35,703 nucleotides of DNA from JBDIBA01 sp039812705. Lineage in GTDB: Bacteria; Actinomycetota; Acidimicrobiia; Acidimicrobiales; JBBSGY01. The notes below the pieces were generated by a model. That model made no database searches. It was not told the DNA's origin and saw nothing but the letters and a program-made list of their open reading frames with translations. Where the stretch lies: contig JBDIBA010000020.1 in NCBI GenBank assembly GCA_039812705.1, positions 1-35,703 of the forward strand, in the 5' to 3' direction. This document shows, piece by piece, positions 8,496 through 16,049 of the stretch; position 1 is the first letter of the stretch, and every line of letters begins with the position of its first letter. The position numbers and the translations under genes were made by a program.

Positions 8496-8864
8496 TCAGC
8501 GGATTCCGCCGGGTTGCACCAGCTGCACCGAGCCCGTGTGGTCGTTGAACACGATCGACCATCGCTCTGAAAAAGCAATGGCCAACGCTCGCGCCATCTG
8601 TTCTTCAAACCCGTCTTCGCTGTCGGTAAAAACCAATGACAAGCGGCCTTTGGGCCTTGCGCGCATTAGTTCGCCCATCTCGTCGAGTTGGCTGCGCGTG
8701 AACATGACAGGCAGGTCTTCATTGCCGATTTGGACCATGACCATGCGGTTGTTCCTGATCAAGCGCCAAATGTCATTGTCATAGCGCGCGCCAACTTGTG
8801 ACATGACGGCTTGGACTTCGCCCTCGCGAAAAGCATGTGAACTGACTATTGAGACCGATCTCAT
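8496..8864 (-). CDS. Hypothetical 122-residue cytoplasmic protein
   Basis: No signal peptide or membrane segment is visible. The sequence alternates hydrophobic and polar residues (for example MVMVQIGNEDLPVMF and LSLVFTDSEDGFEEQMARALAIAF), which suggests a small alpha/beta fold, but I do not recognise the family. ATG 8864 is chosen because AGGTG sits 8 bases upstream; a TTG two codons earlier is less likely. It lies between the small membrane protein (8937-9323) and the TrbL-like gene, all on the same strand with gaps of 72 and about 110-120 bp. It could be a partner of that membrane protein, but this is inferred from position only. Confidence 0.75.
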   Translation of the reverse strand: MRSVSIVSSHAFREGEVQAVMSQVGARYDNDIWRLIRNNRMVMVQIGNEDLPVMFTRSQLDEMGELMRARPKGRLSLVFTDSEDGFEEQMARALAIAFSERWSIVFNDHTGSVQLVQPGGIR

Positions 8865-8936
8865 GGGCAAACACCTGTCAGACAGAATCGAAAATGACTA
8901 CGTCCCGATTATTTCAGGACAATCGAGCGCAAAGAC

Positions 8937-9323
8937 TCAATCACCGGACACCCGAGGGAGCTCATCAGCCATTCGCTCATCGGTGCTGTGTGCGGAATCG
9001 CGAAGATCGATAACCATGCGACCCCCGTTCTGGTCAGTCAGTTCACCAACGAGACCGGCGCGCATTTGATGCCACCACATCTTGCGCTCCAGCGATTCGG
9101 CACGAGCCTTTGCCGCCACGGAAATAGCAATTGCACCAACAAAAACAATCACTGAATAGAAATCAACGGTGCGGGCAGCGACGTAGACGAAGACGGCCAC
9201 CAACAAGAAGATGGTTGCAAGGTTCGCGTATTGGCGGTTGATCTGGGCGGCCGCGAACCGCTTTTTGGCAGAAATTGCTTGAGCAGCAGCGACTACTGGA
9301 GAAATGTTCAATGGAGAAACCAT
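8937..9323 (-). CDS. Small two-helix membrane protein of unknown function
   Basis: The 128-residue protein has two adjacent hydrophobic helices (about residues 34-50 and 54-70, ATIFLLVAVFVYVAA and FYSVIVFVGAIAISVAA). An amphipathic, charged C-terminal part follows, containing KMWWHQMRAGLVGEL. I do not recognise a family. Small two-helix proteins do occur next to VirB6/TrbL-type genes in type IV systems (VirB3 and PrgI-like proteins), which is a loose analogy only. ATG 9323 is preferred; a TTG at 9359 would add 12 residues. Neither has a clear Shine-Dalgarno, so a leaderless start is possible. Confidence 0.7.
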   Translation of the reverse strand: MVSPLNISPVVAAAQAISAKKRFAAAQINRQYANLATIFLLVAVFVYVAARTVDFYSVIVFVGAIAISVAAKARAESLERKMWWHQMRAGLVGELTDQNGGRMVIDLRDSAHSTDERMADELPRVSGD

Positions 9324-9391
9324 GTTGATTCGAGTGTGCCAGCCGGTTGAGCCAAACAAAAATGTGACCCGTCCGTCCCCTGGCTTGACGT

Positions 9392-10489
9392 CTAGAGAAG
9401 GTCTTTGAGCGCCACAAGGTTGTCGCGATGAACCACGACCGAGGACACGTCGACCGGCAAGTCTCCCTGCTGAGTGCCGGCGTAACGCGCAACGCTGGAG
9501 GAGTCGAGCCGAGTAACTCCGCGAGCCACGACAGAGCCGTCGGGGTCCACAATCTCAACACCTTGACCCGCCTGGAACTCACCGTCAGCCGACTTGATAC
9601 CTGCCGACAAGAGCGACTTTCCATCCGCCGTGAGCGCCTTGGCCGCGCCTGAGTCAACACTGATGACCCCGGCCATGGGCAATGCAAAGGCAACCCATAG
9701 CTTTCGCGCAGTCATTGTCTTGTCGCTGGCTTCGACTCTCGTGCCGACAGACTTTCCTGCAATCGCGTCGATGCAAACATCGGGCCGCGCTGCGCCGGCA
9801 ATGGTTGTCACCACGCCGGACCACGACGCAATGGCCGCGGCGGTGACCTTGGAAGTCATTCCGCCCGAACCTCGATTTGTTCCCGACGGCCCAGCGATTG
9901 CCAACAGCTCAGAATCAATGCGCACAACGTGTTCAATCACTCGCGCATCAGGATCAACCCGCGGGTCTGCAGTCATCAAGCCAGCCATGTCCGTCAGGAG
10001 AATCAGGTGATCGGCGCGCATTGCATGTGAGACCAGCGCGGCGATGCGGTCGTTATCACCAAAACGAATCTCGTCGTCGGCAACGGCGTCGTTTTCGTTG
10101 ATGATCGGCACGGCGCCGAGGCGCAGCAATTCATCGAGCGTTTCCCGAACATGCAGGTATTGCGTGCGATTAAAGAAATCGTTTGGAGACAAGAGAATCT
10201 GGCCACCGACCAAACCGTGCGAATCAAGGGCCTCGTCGTAGAGCTTCAACAAACGACTCTGACCAACGGCGGCCGCAGCCTGGAGCGTCTTGGTGTTCTT
10301 AGGACGCTTGCCCGAAAACCCAAGGACAGGAAGCCCTGCACTAATTGCGGCAGACGTGACGAGGATGACCGAATGACCCGCGCTTCTTAGTTGCGCAATG
10401 TCGTTACAAACCTTGTGCACCGACTTGGGGTCGATTGCGCCGGTTTCATCGGTGAGTGACGACGTTCCGATCTTGACGATTACACGCAC
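9392..10489 (-). CDS. proB: Glutamate 5-kinase
   Basis: ProB phosphorylates glutamate to gamma-glutamyl phosphate, the first step of proline synthesis. The 365-residue protein has the amino-acid kinase domain (VKIGTSSLTDE at the N-terminus, INENDAV, FGDNDRIAALVS, and the GTNRGSGGMTSK region). A C-terminal PUA domain (about residues 270-360) follows, as in full-length bacterial enzymes. The GTG at 10489 gives the expected start (MRVIVKIGT) and lies 4 bases after the obg stop; a TTG at 10528 would overlap obg. The partner gene proA, usually next in line, is not in the following interval or elsewhere in the window. Co-transcription with obg is likely from the tight spacing. Confidence 0.95.
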   Translation of the reverse strand: MRVIVKIGTSSLTDETGAIDPKSVHKVCNDIAQLRSAGHSVILVTSAAISAGLPVLGFSGKRPKNTKTLQAAAAVGQSRLLKLYDEALDSHGLVGGQILLSPNDFFNRTQYLHVRETLDELLRLGAVPIINENDAVADDEIRFGDNDRIAALVSHAMRADHLILLTDMAGLMTADPRVDPDARVIEHVVRIDSELLAIAGPSGTNRGSGGMTSKVTAAAIASWSGVVTTIAGAARPDVCIDAIAGKSVGTRVEASDKTMTARKLWVAFALPMAGVISVDSGAAKALTADGKSLLSAGIKSADGEFQAGQGVEIVDPDGSVVARGVTRLDSSSVARYAGTQQGDLPVDVSSVVVHRDNLVALKDLL

Positions 10490-10493
10490 GACA

Positions 10494-11732
10494 TCAATCC
10501 GGTTCGTAGGTAAAGCTGAGCTTTCCAATTACAACCGTGTCGCCGCTACGCGCTCCAGCCTTTGCCAAGGCTCTATAGACGCCGATGCGACGCAATCGAT
10601 CTTCGGCGTATGAAAGCGCAGCAAGGTTCGTAAGGTCGTTGAGCGCAACCGCGCGTTCCGCCTGTTTTCCCTTGACGACAAACATCTCGTTGTCACGTTC
10701 GACAACGACGCCCTCTGGAACCGGACGCTGAACCACATAAGTAACAACGTGGCCGGTATTTGCGCGGCTCTCTTCGACGAGCGTCGACAGACGTCCGGCG
10801 AGTTCGGTGATGCCTTCGCCTGTTACCGACGAGACGCGCATGCCTTTCCAATCAGCATTCATTTCTAGAGCGCTCGCAGCATCGCTTCGCGAACCAACAA
10901 TCATCCGTGGACGTTCCAGGAGTTCTGGCAAGTAGTTACCCAGCTCACTTAGCAACGTCTCTTCTTGTTTGGCAGCGTCCCTTTCGGTCGACGCAAGGTC
11001 AATGAGAATCAGCAAGGCACGAGCGCGCTCGATGTGACGAAGGAACTTGTGGCCCAAGCCCTTTCCTTCACTGGCACCTTCGATCAGACCCGGAATGTCG
11101 GCCAGCGTGTACTCGTAGTCATCACCGCGAACGACACCCAAGTGCGGCTCGAGAGTTGTGAACGGATAATCGGCGATCTTTGGCTTGGCCGCCGACATGC
11201 GCGAGATCAGCGAGCTCTTTCCAGCGTTGGGAAACCCCACGAGAGCCACATCTGCCATCAGGCGCAATTCGAGATTGAAATAAAACTCCTCGCCATATTC
11301 GCCTTGCTCCGCAAAGTTTGGAGCACGACGCTTTTGGCTTAGGAAACTGGCGTTGCCTCGGCCGCCTCGGCCGCCTTCGGCAGCCATCCAGCGCGCACCG
11401 GCTTCGCTGAGGTCGGCAAGGATTGTTCCATCGCGATCCTTGACGAGGGTTCCTTCCGGCACCAGCACAACGGTGTCGTCGCCGCTGGCTCCGTGGCGCT
11501 TCTTGCCAGAACCGTGTTTGCCAGAAGTGGCTTCGCGGTGAGGAAAGTCCCGAAAAGCCAACAGGGAAACCACGTTGGGGTCTGCCTGCAGCCAGACACT
11601 GCCGCCCGTGCCCCCGTTGCCGCCATCGGGGCCGCCCTTTGAGACGTGGGCCTCGCGGCGGAATGAAACTGAACCAGCGCCACCGTTACCGGCCTTGACG
11701 TGGATCTGGGCTTCATCGACAAATGAACTCAC
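10494..11732 (-). CDS. obg: GTPase Obg (CgtA), ribosome assembly
   Basis: The 412-residue protein has all three Obg parts. These are the Gly-rich N-terminal fold (GGPDGGNGGTGG, GGRGGRGN), the G domain (P-loop GFPNAGKSS 166-174, switch Thr in PFTTLEPHLG, DIPGLIEGASEGKGLGHKFLRHIER from 212), and a C-terminal OCT domain (about 335-410). Obg binds the 50S subunit and links assembly to GTP/ppGpp levels. An oddity is the G4 motif, normally NKxD, which reads SRSD (281-284); the following SSVTGEG fits G5. The GTG start at 11732 has GGGGC upstream. It follows rplU-rpmA, the near-universal arrangement. Confidence 0.97.
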   Translation of the reverse strand: MSSFVDEAQIHVKAGNGGAGSVSFRREAHVSKGGPDGGNGGTGGSVWLQADPNVVSLLAFRDFPHREATSGKHGSGKKRHGASGDDTVVLVPEGTLVKDRDGTILADLSEAGARWMAAEGGRGGRGNASFLSQKRRAPNFAEQGEYGEEFYFNLELRLMADVALVGFPNAGKSSLISRMSAAKPKIADYPFTTLEPHLGVVRGDDYEYTLADIPGLIEGASEGKGLGHKFLRHIERARALLILIDLASTERDAAKQEETLLSELGNYLPELLERPRMIVGSRSDAASALEMNADWKGMRVSSVTGEGITELAGRLSTLVEESRANTGHVVTYVVQRPVPEGVVVERDNEMFVVKGKQAERAVALNDLTNLAALSYAEDRLRRIGVYRALAKAGARSGDTVVIGKLSFTYEPD

Positions 11733-11750
11733 GATGGCCCCATTTCAAAA

Positions 11751-11774
11751 CCGCACACGGCTGTGCGCGGTTGA
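11751..11774. terminator. Hairpin between rpmA and obg
   Basis: AACCGCACA and TGTGCGCGGTT form an imperfect stem with a 4-base loop in the gap downstream of rpmA, next to a second, perfect hairpin at 11795-11812. No T-run follows on the minus strand, so it may be an mRNA-stability or attenuator element tuning the ratio of ribosomal proteins to Obg rather than a full terminator. Confidence 0.35.
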
Positions 11775-11794
11775 CTTCAGCAGCCGACATGTCT

Positions 11795-11812
11795 TCGCGC
11801 TTACAAGCGCGA
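11795..11812. promoter_or_regulatory. Perfect 8 bp hairpin just downstream of rpmA
   Basis: TCGCGCTT and AAGCGCGA are separated by two bases (a 7 bp stem with a TACA loop is also possible). It lies 5 bp beyond the rpmA stop on the transcribed strand. Its position suggests a processing or 3'-end protecting structure between the ribosomal protein genes and obg. Confidence 0.4.
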
Positions 11813-11817
11813 TGCGA

Positions 11818-12075
11818 CTAGTCGGCGGTTGGAAGAACGTCTACGAGTTTGCGGCCCTTGCGGAAACCGAACTTCACAGCACCAGACGACGTTGCGTAAA
11901 GGGTGTCGTCCTTGCCGATACCCACGTTGTTGCCTGGGTGAAAACGCGTGCCGCGCTGGCGAACAATGATGGAGCCAGCCTTAACGACGTTGCCATCGAA
12001 GCACTTGACACCAAGACGCTGGGCGTTGGAATCGCGACCGTTCTTTGTTGAACCGCCACCTTTGGTCTTTGACAT
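11818..12075 (-). CDS. rpmA: 50S ribosomal protein L27
   Basis: The 85-residue protein matches bL27. The conserved N-terminus GGGSTKNGRDSNAQRLGVK reaches towards the peptidyl-transferase centre in the mature ribosome, and the middle shows IIVRQRGTRFHPGNNVGIGKDDTLYA. The N-terminus begins MSKTKGGG, with no cleavable extension of the kind found in Firmicutes. An AGGAGG with 6-base spacing precedes the ATG and overlaps the stop of rplU, so the pair is co-transcribed and probably co-translated. Confidence 0.98.
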   Translation of the reverse strand: MSKTKGGGSTKNGRDSNAQRLGVKCFDGNVVKAGSIIVRQRGTRFHPGNNVGIGKDDTLYATSSGAVKFGFRKGRKLVDVLPTAD

Positions 12076-12085
12076 TTAAGGCCTC

Positions 12086-12403
12086 CTACTTCTTTCCTGC
12101 GGAGATGCCAGTGATCTCTACGCGTGTGTACTTCTGACGGTGCCCCCAACGCTTGCGCTGGTTGCTCTTGTTCTTGTAGGTGAAACCGTGGATCTTCTTA
12201 CCCTTGGTTTCGCCGAGAACCTTGCCAGTTACTTCGAACTTTGCGAGGTCTGCTGCAGCGCTGGTGACCGTGTCGCCATCGACAACAAGCACCGGACGCA
12301 AGGAAACTGAAGCGTTTTCCTCTTCGCCGAGACGTTCGACCTGGATTACCTGGCCCTTTTCGACCTTTTCTTGCTTGCCACCCGTGGCGATAACCGCGTA
12401 CAT
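12086..12403 (-). CDS. rplU: 50S ribosomal protein L21
   Basis: The 105-residue protein is a normal-length bL21, starting MYAVIATGGKQ and ending with the basic KNKSNQRKRWGHRQKYTRVEITGI region that binds 23S rRNA domains. It lies 10 bp upstream of rpmA. No Shine-Dalgarno is visible before the ATG at 12403. A TAGTAT element 10 bases upstream suggests a transcript that begins close to the start codon. Confidence 0.98.
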   Translation of the reverse strand: MYAVIATGGKQEKVEKGQVIQVERLGEEENASVSLRPVLVVDGDTVTSAAADLAKFEVTGKVLGETKGKKIHGFTYKNKSNQRKRWGHRQKYTRVEITGISAGKK

Positions 12404-12412
12404 AGGTCAGAG

Positions 12413-12418
12413 ATACTA
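12413..12418 (-). promoter_or_regulatory. Putative promoter -10 of rplU-rpmA-obg-proB
   Basis: On the minus strand TAGTAT (in GGCTAGTATC) lies 10 bases before the rplU ATG, in the 52 bp gap after rne. With a start point 6-7 bases downstream, the 5' UTR would be only a few bases. A small inverted repeat (GACGC/GCGTC) precedes it at about 12422-12433. Confidence 0.4.
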
Positions 12419-12455
12419 GCCGACGCCAGCGTCCCAAGTGACCGGATTGCCGGGC

Positions 12456-14606
12456 TCAATCAGAAGTCAGCAAGGCGGTGTCGAGGACGAATCCCCGACC
12501 CGAACAATCGGGGCAAAGACTGCTGAAGCTTTCGACAAGACCTTCTGAAATGCGCTTGCGGGTCATCTCGACCAAGCCAAGTTCGCCAATTGGGTAAGCC
12601 TGTGTGCGCGTCTTGTCGCGTGCCAATGCATCGCGCAGGCGAGACAGAACCTCATCGCGATTCTTCTTGATCTCCATGTCGATGAAGTCAATAACGATGA
12701 TGCCGCCAATGTCTCGCAGGCGAAGCTGGCGGGCAATTTCATCGGCCGCTTCGAGATTGTTCCTAAAAACGGTCTCTTCCAAGTTGCTCTTGCCGACGTT
12801 CTTGCCAGTGTTGACGTCAATGACGGTCAAGGCTTCGGTGCGCTCAATGATCAGCGAACCACCTGAAGGCAGCCACACCTTGCGGTCAAGGGCCTTATGC
12901 ACCTGCTCGTGAACGTGATAGCGCTCAAACAACGGAAGCGTTTCGGCTTGGCGGTCGAAGTATTCAATGCGGTCGGCCAGCTCTGGGCTGATTGATGCCA
13001 CATAGTCGCGCACTTCTTCAAACAGCTCGCGATCATCGATGATGACGCCGCGGTAGTTCTTGTTGAACTCTTCGCGGATGATTCGCACAGCCATGTCGGG
13101 CTCGCGATACACAAGCTTGGGCGCGTTGGCCTTCTTCACTTGGGCGTCAATGTCGTTCCACTGCTTGACGAGGCGCGCGACGTCGCGGCGCAACTCGTCT
13201 GCAGTGGCACCTTCGGCGGCTGTTCTCAAAATAATGCCGTGTTCTTTCGGCTTCACAGAGTCAAGAATCGACCGCAAACGCTTGCGCTCATCATCGGGCA
13301 AGCGCTTGGAGATTCCATAAGTTGAGCTGTTTGGCATCAGCACAACAAAACGACCCGGCAAGGAAATTTCTTGCGTAAGACGAGCACCTTTGGCGCCAAT
13401 CGGGTTCTTGGTCACCTGCGTGACAATTGTCTGGCCCGCCTTGAGCAACTGCTCAATTCGCTTGTCCGAGTCGCCTTGACGACCCTCGAAATCTGCACCG
13501 TCGTCGTTGCGTCGAATGTCTCCGCGGTACAGCACCGCGTTTTTTGGAGTTGCGATGTCGATGAACGCGGCTTCCATTCCGGGAAGAACGTTCTGCACAC
13601 GACTGAGATAAATGTTGCCGTCGATCTGACTGACGTCGTCGTTGGGGCGCGACACGTAATGCTCAATCAGGCTGCGGCCCTCAAGCACTGCAATCTGCGT
13701 TGCGTCTTTGCGGCGCTGCACACACATGAGGTAGCGGCCAAGCGGACGACCATTGCGTTCTTTGCCCCTGCGCTTTTCGAGTGTTTCTTCATCGAGCTCG
13801 AGGGCCTCTGCATCTACATCGACTGCACTTTGCGCAACTGGCTTCTTGGACCCTCGACGACGGCCACCACGCCTGCGGCGTTTTCGCGCCGGTGAAGCCG
13901 GGCCTTCTTGGGAATCGCTCTCGCCATCTGGCTTGGGAGCTGGACGTGTGTCACCAACCCGAGGGCGATCTTCGTGTTGTGCGGGCGTTCCGGCAACTGT
14001 CGCTGCTTGAGACGGCGCAACGACGTCTGCCTGCGAACTCTGTGCTTGAGCTTGTGTTTGTCCTTGACTGCGTTGCCCTTGACCACGTTGGCTCTGGGCG
14101 CGCGGGGCCGATTCGGATTGTTCCCTTCGCGCTGGATTCGAGTCGGACGACTCACGAGCTTCACCGGCATCGGCCGCATCGGCGGACTGAACGGCGCCTT
14201 CGCGCGCTTCACGAGCCGCTGCGCGAGAAGCTGCCGAACGATTGCGCCCCCCGCGAGAACCGCGACGACGACGCTTCTTTGGCGCGCCTTCACCGTCGGT
14301 TCCCTCGCCCGAACCGTCTGAACCACCGGCGGGACCATTGGCATCCGACCCACTGTCGTCGGAAGCAACGATGCTCACCTCGTCACCGCCCCCTTTGCGC
14401 CCAGCAGGTGCCTCTGATGGAGCGACGCTTGAAGAGTCGGATTCTGGTCGACGCGTGGCCACGTCGGTTGCGCTGGCGGATTCCCTCAACTTGTCAACCG
14501 TGTTGGGATTGCGGCGCGGGCGCTGCTGCCTGCGCGGAGCCTGGGATCCTGAAGTTTCGGGTAGCTCTGAGCCTGAGCCATTTGGCTCTGAAGGCGTATC
14601 GGACAT
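12456..14606 (-). CDS. rne: Ribonuclease E/G family endoribonuclease
   Basis: The 716-residue enzyme starts with about 285 residues of low-complexity, Ser/Gly/Arg-rich sequence with basic RRRRG patches. This is the actinobacterial layout, in which the scaffold region sits at the N-terminus. The catalytic part follows: an S1-like/RNase G core (about 290-410, with NVLPGMEAAFIDIA), the DNase I-like active site with Asp597 in DVNTGK and Asp640 in VIDFIDME, and the zinc-link CPDC at 698-701. It cleaves single-stranded AU-rich RNA in mRNA turnover and rRNA maturation. ATG 14606 is chosen because AAAGGAA precedes it at good spacing; upstream in-frame codons have no coding character. A structured leader precedes it. 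Confidence 0.95.
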   Translation of the reverse strand: MSDTPSEPNGSGSELPETSGSQAPRRQQRPRRNPNTVDKLRESASATDVATRRPESDSSSVAPSEAPAGRKGGGDEVSIVASDDSGSDANGPAGGSDGSGEGTDGEGAPKKRRRRGSRGGRNRSAASRAAAREAREGAVQSADAADAGEARESSDSNPARREQSESAPRAQSQRGQGQRSQGQTQAQAQSSQADVVAPSQAATVAGTPAQHEDRPRVGDTRPAPKPDGESDSQEGPASPARKRRRRGGRRRGSKKPVAQSAVDVDAEALELDEETLEKRRGKERNGRPLGRYLMCVQRRKDATQIAVLEGRSLIEHYVSRPNDDVSQIDGNIYLSRVQNVLPGMEAAFIDIATPKNAVLYRGDIRRNDDGADFEGRQGDSDKRIEQLLKAGQTIVTQVTKNPIGAKGARLTQEISLPGRFVVLMPNSSTYGISKRLPDDERKRLRSILDSVKPKEHGIILRTAAEGATADELRRDVARLVKQWNDIDAQVKKANAPKLVYREPDMAVRIIREEFNKNYRGVIIDDRELFEEVRDYVASISPELADRIEYFDRQAETLPLFERYHVHEQVHKALDRKVWLPSGGSLIIERTEALTVIDVNTGKNVGKSNLEETVFRNNLEAADEIARQLRLRDIGGIIVIDFIDMEIKKNRDEVLSRLRDALARDKTRTQAYPIGELGLVEMTRKRISEGLVESFSSLCPDCSGRGFVLDTALLTSD

Positions 14607-14897
14607 GTGAGTTCCTTTTCTTGGGCGCCGCCGAGGCTTCGCCCAAATATCTAAAAGGCGCGTGCAATTAGGGCACGAGCCCCCAGCGGTGTGCCTTAGA
14701 GAACGAGAACACCGCCGGTTGAGTTGCTGTACGAAAGTGCTGGAAAGCACCTGACGGCAGCGACACCGCGCCGTCTCAGGGCCAACCTGGCTCTTCCGAG
14801 ATCACGTGAACTCTAGCCCGGAGCCAGGCCCACGAGGAGGCGTTCGGGTCAAGAAATGCCTCGAATCGCCGACCGTGAAAGGTCGGCAAATAACCCT
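14607..14897 (-). promoter_or_regulatory. Gap between rodA and rne: structured leader of the RNase E/G mRNA
   Basis: These 291 bp hold no gene I can support. They contain three inverted repeats: 14868-14887 (GCCGACC/GGTCGGC), 14737-14750 (GTGCT/AGCAC with a 4-base loop) and 14672-14695 (GGCAC/GTGCC). In E. coli the rne 5' UTR folds and mediates autoregulation by RNase E. A similar role here is an inference. Confidence 0.4.
14868..14887 (-). terminator. Perfect 7 bp hairpin after rodA
   Basis: GCCGACC and GGTCGGC flank a 6-base loop, 10 bp beyond the rodA stop. On the minus strand no uninterrupted T-run follows, so it would be a U-poor (actinobacterial-type) terminator or a stability element marking the end of the mre-rodA transcript. 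Confidence 0.45.
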
Positions 14898-16049
14898 CTA
14901 CCTGGTCCTTAGCCTTACACTTTGGACGATTCCAATGGCAACGAAGGTCGCGACCAGGGACGAGCCGCCGTAACTCACAAAGGGCAAGGGGATTCCGGTA
15001 ATCGGCATGATTCCCATGGTCATGCCGACGTTCTCGAAGATCTGGAACGTCAACATTGCCAACACCCCGATGCAGATGAAGGCCCCGAAGGAGTCGTTGG
15101 CCGCCCGGGCGACTTTCCAGATGCGCCACACCACCACCCCAAGCAAAGAGATAAGTGTCAACGAGCCGGCCAAGCCAAGCTCTTCGCCCATCACGGTAAA
15201 AACAAAGTCCGTGTGCTGTTCGGGCACGAAACGCAGGTTTGTTTGACTGCCCAAGAACAAACCGCGGCCGAGCAACTCCCCCGACCCAATTGCAATCTTG
15301 CTCTGATTCAAGTTGTAGGCCGCCTGTTGGGTGTTGCTTGCGGGGTCAAGAAACGCACCCAAACGATCCAACTGATATTGCTTGAGGACACCCAGCTGAA
15401 CAACGGCAATGGCTGCAAACACAACAATGCCGACAAGTGCTGCAAGCGATCTGCCAGACGCGCCGGCCGCAACAAGGATCGCGAAAACAATCGCGCAAAA
15501 CACAAGCATGGTCCCGAGGTCTGGTTGCAACAGGATCAAGCCCATTGGTATGCCCGCAAGGCCAACGGCGACCGCCACGAACTTGTTTGTCAGCCGCGAC
15601 GAGTGTCGCGCGCAATATGCACTTACAGCAATGATGACCGACAGCTTTGCAAGCTCGGCCGGCTGCAATTGAAACGCACCAAAACCAAACCAGGCCTGCG
15701 CACCTTTACGCGAAGACCCAAGCGGAGTGAGCACCAAGAACAAGACGCCAACCGTCGCTAAGTAGAGAACGGGCGCCAGCGACTGCAACTTGCGGTAATC
15801 AAACAAGGACACTGCAACCATCGCGACAATGGCCACAACCAGTGCCGCGGCCTGGCGCAACACAATTCCCGTGTAGTTCCCACCGTCACCGAGATTGCGT
15901 GTTGAGCTGTAAATCATCAACAGTCCAAGGCCCGCACAAACCAACGCACAGCTAACAAGGATCGGGTCGATTCGTCGCCACCACGCGGCGGAATCGGAAA
16001 GGCTCGACGTTGCACGAAGCGGCGTGATGGACGGGTAGCTGGCTTTCAT
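14898..16049 (-). CDS. rodA: Peptidoglycan glycosyltransferase RodA
   Basis: The 383-residue SEDS-family protein has about ten hydrophobic helices. Hallmarks are GSSRKGAQAWFGFGAFQLQPAELAK, ILLQPDLGTM, the acidic loop with FVPEQHTDFVFTVMGEELGLAG, and the C-terminal GIPLPFVSYGGSSL. RodA polymerises glycan strands for lateral wall growth together with its cognate PBP2. The latter is encoded directly upstream: the RodA ATG at 16049 overlaps the end of mrdA by one base. The mre cluster context favours RodA over FtsW. Confidence 0.96.
   Translation of the reverse strand: MKASYPSITPLRATSSLSDSAAWWRRIDPILVSCALVCAGLGLLMIYSSTRNLGDGGNYTGIVLRQAAALVVAIVAMVAVSLFDYRKLQSLAPVLYLATVGVLFLVLTPLGSSRKGAQAWFGFGAFQLQPAELAKLSVIIAVSAYCARHSSRLTNKFVAVAVGLAGIPMGLILLQPDLGTMLVFCAIVFAILVAAGASGRSLAALVGIVVFAAIAVVQLGVLKQYQLDRLGAFLDPASNTQQAAYNLNQSKIAIGSGELLGRGLFLGSQTNLRFVPEQHTDFVFTVMGEELGLAGSLTLISLLGVVVWRIWKVARAANDSFGAFICIGVLAMLTFQIFENVGMTMGIMPITGIPLPFVSYGGSSLVATFVAIGIVQSVRLRTR

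Noticed and set aside
4962..9391. Integrative conjugative element or prophage
   Set aside because: Apart from the TrbL-like protein there is no integrase, relaxase, coupling protein, ATPase, att repeat or phage gene, so an element cannot be claimed.
10490..10528. Longer proB starting at TTG 10528
   Set aside because: It would overlap obg by 35 bp and add a non-conserved extension; the GTG at 10489 gives the normal family N-terminus.
13781..14671. Plus-strand frame of about 296 codons opposite the N-terminal part of rne
   Set aside because: The opposite strand carries the Ser/Arg-rich low-complexity region of rne, which keeps several frames open by composition alone.
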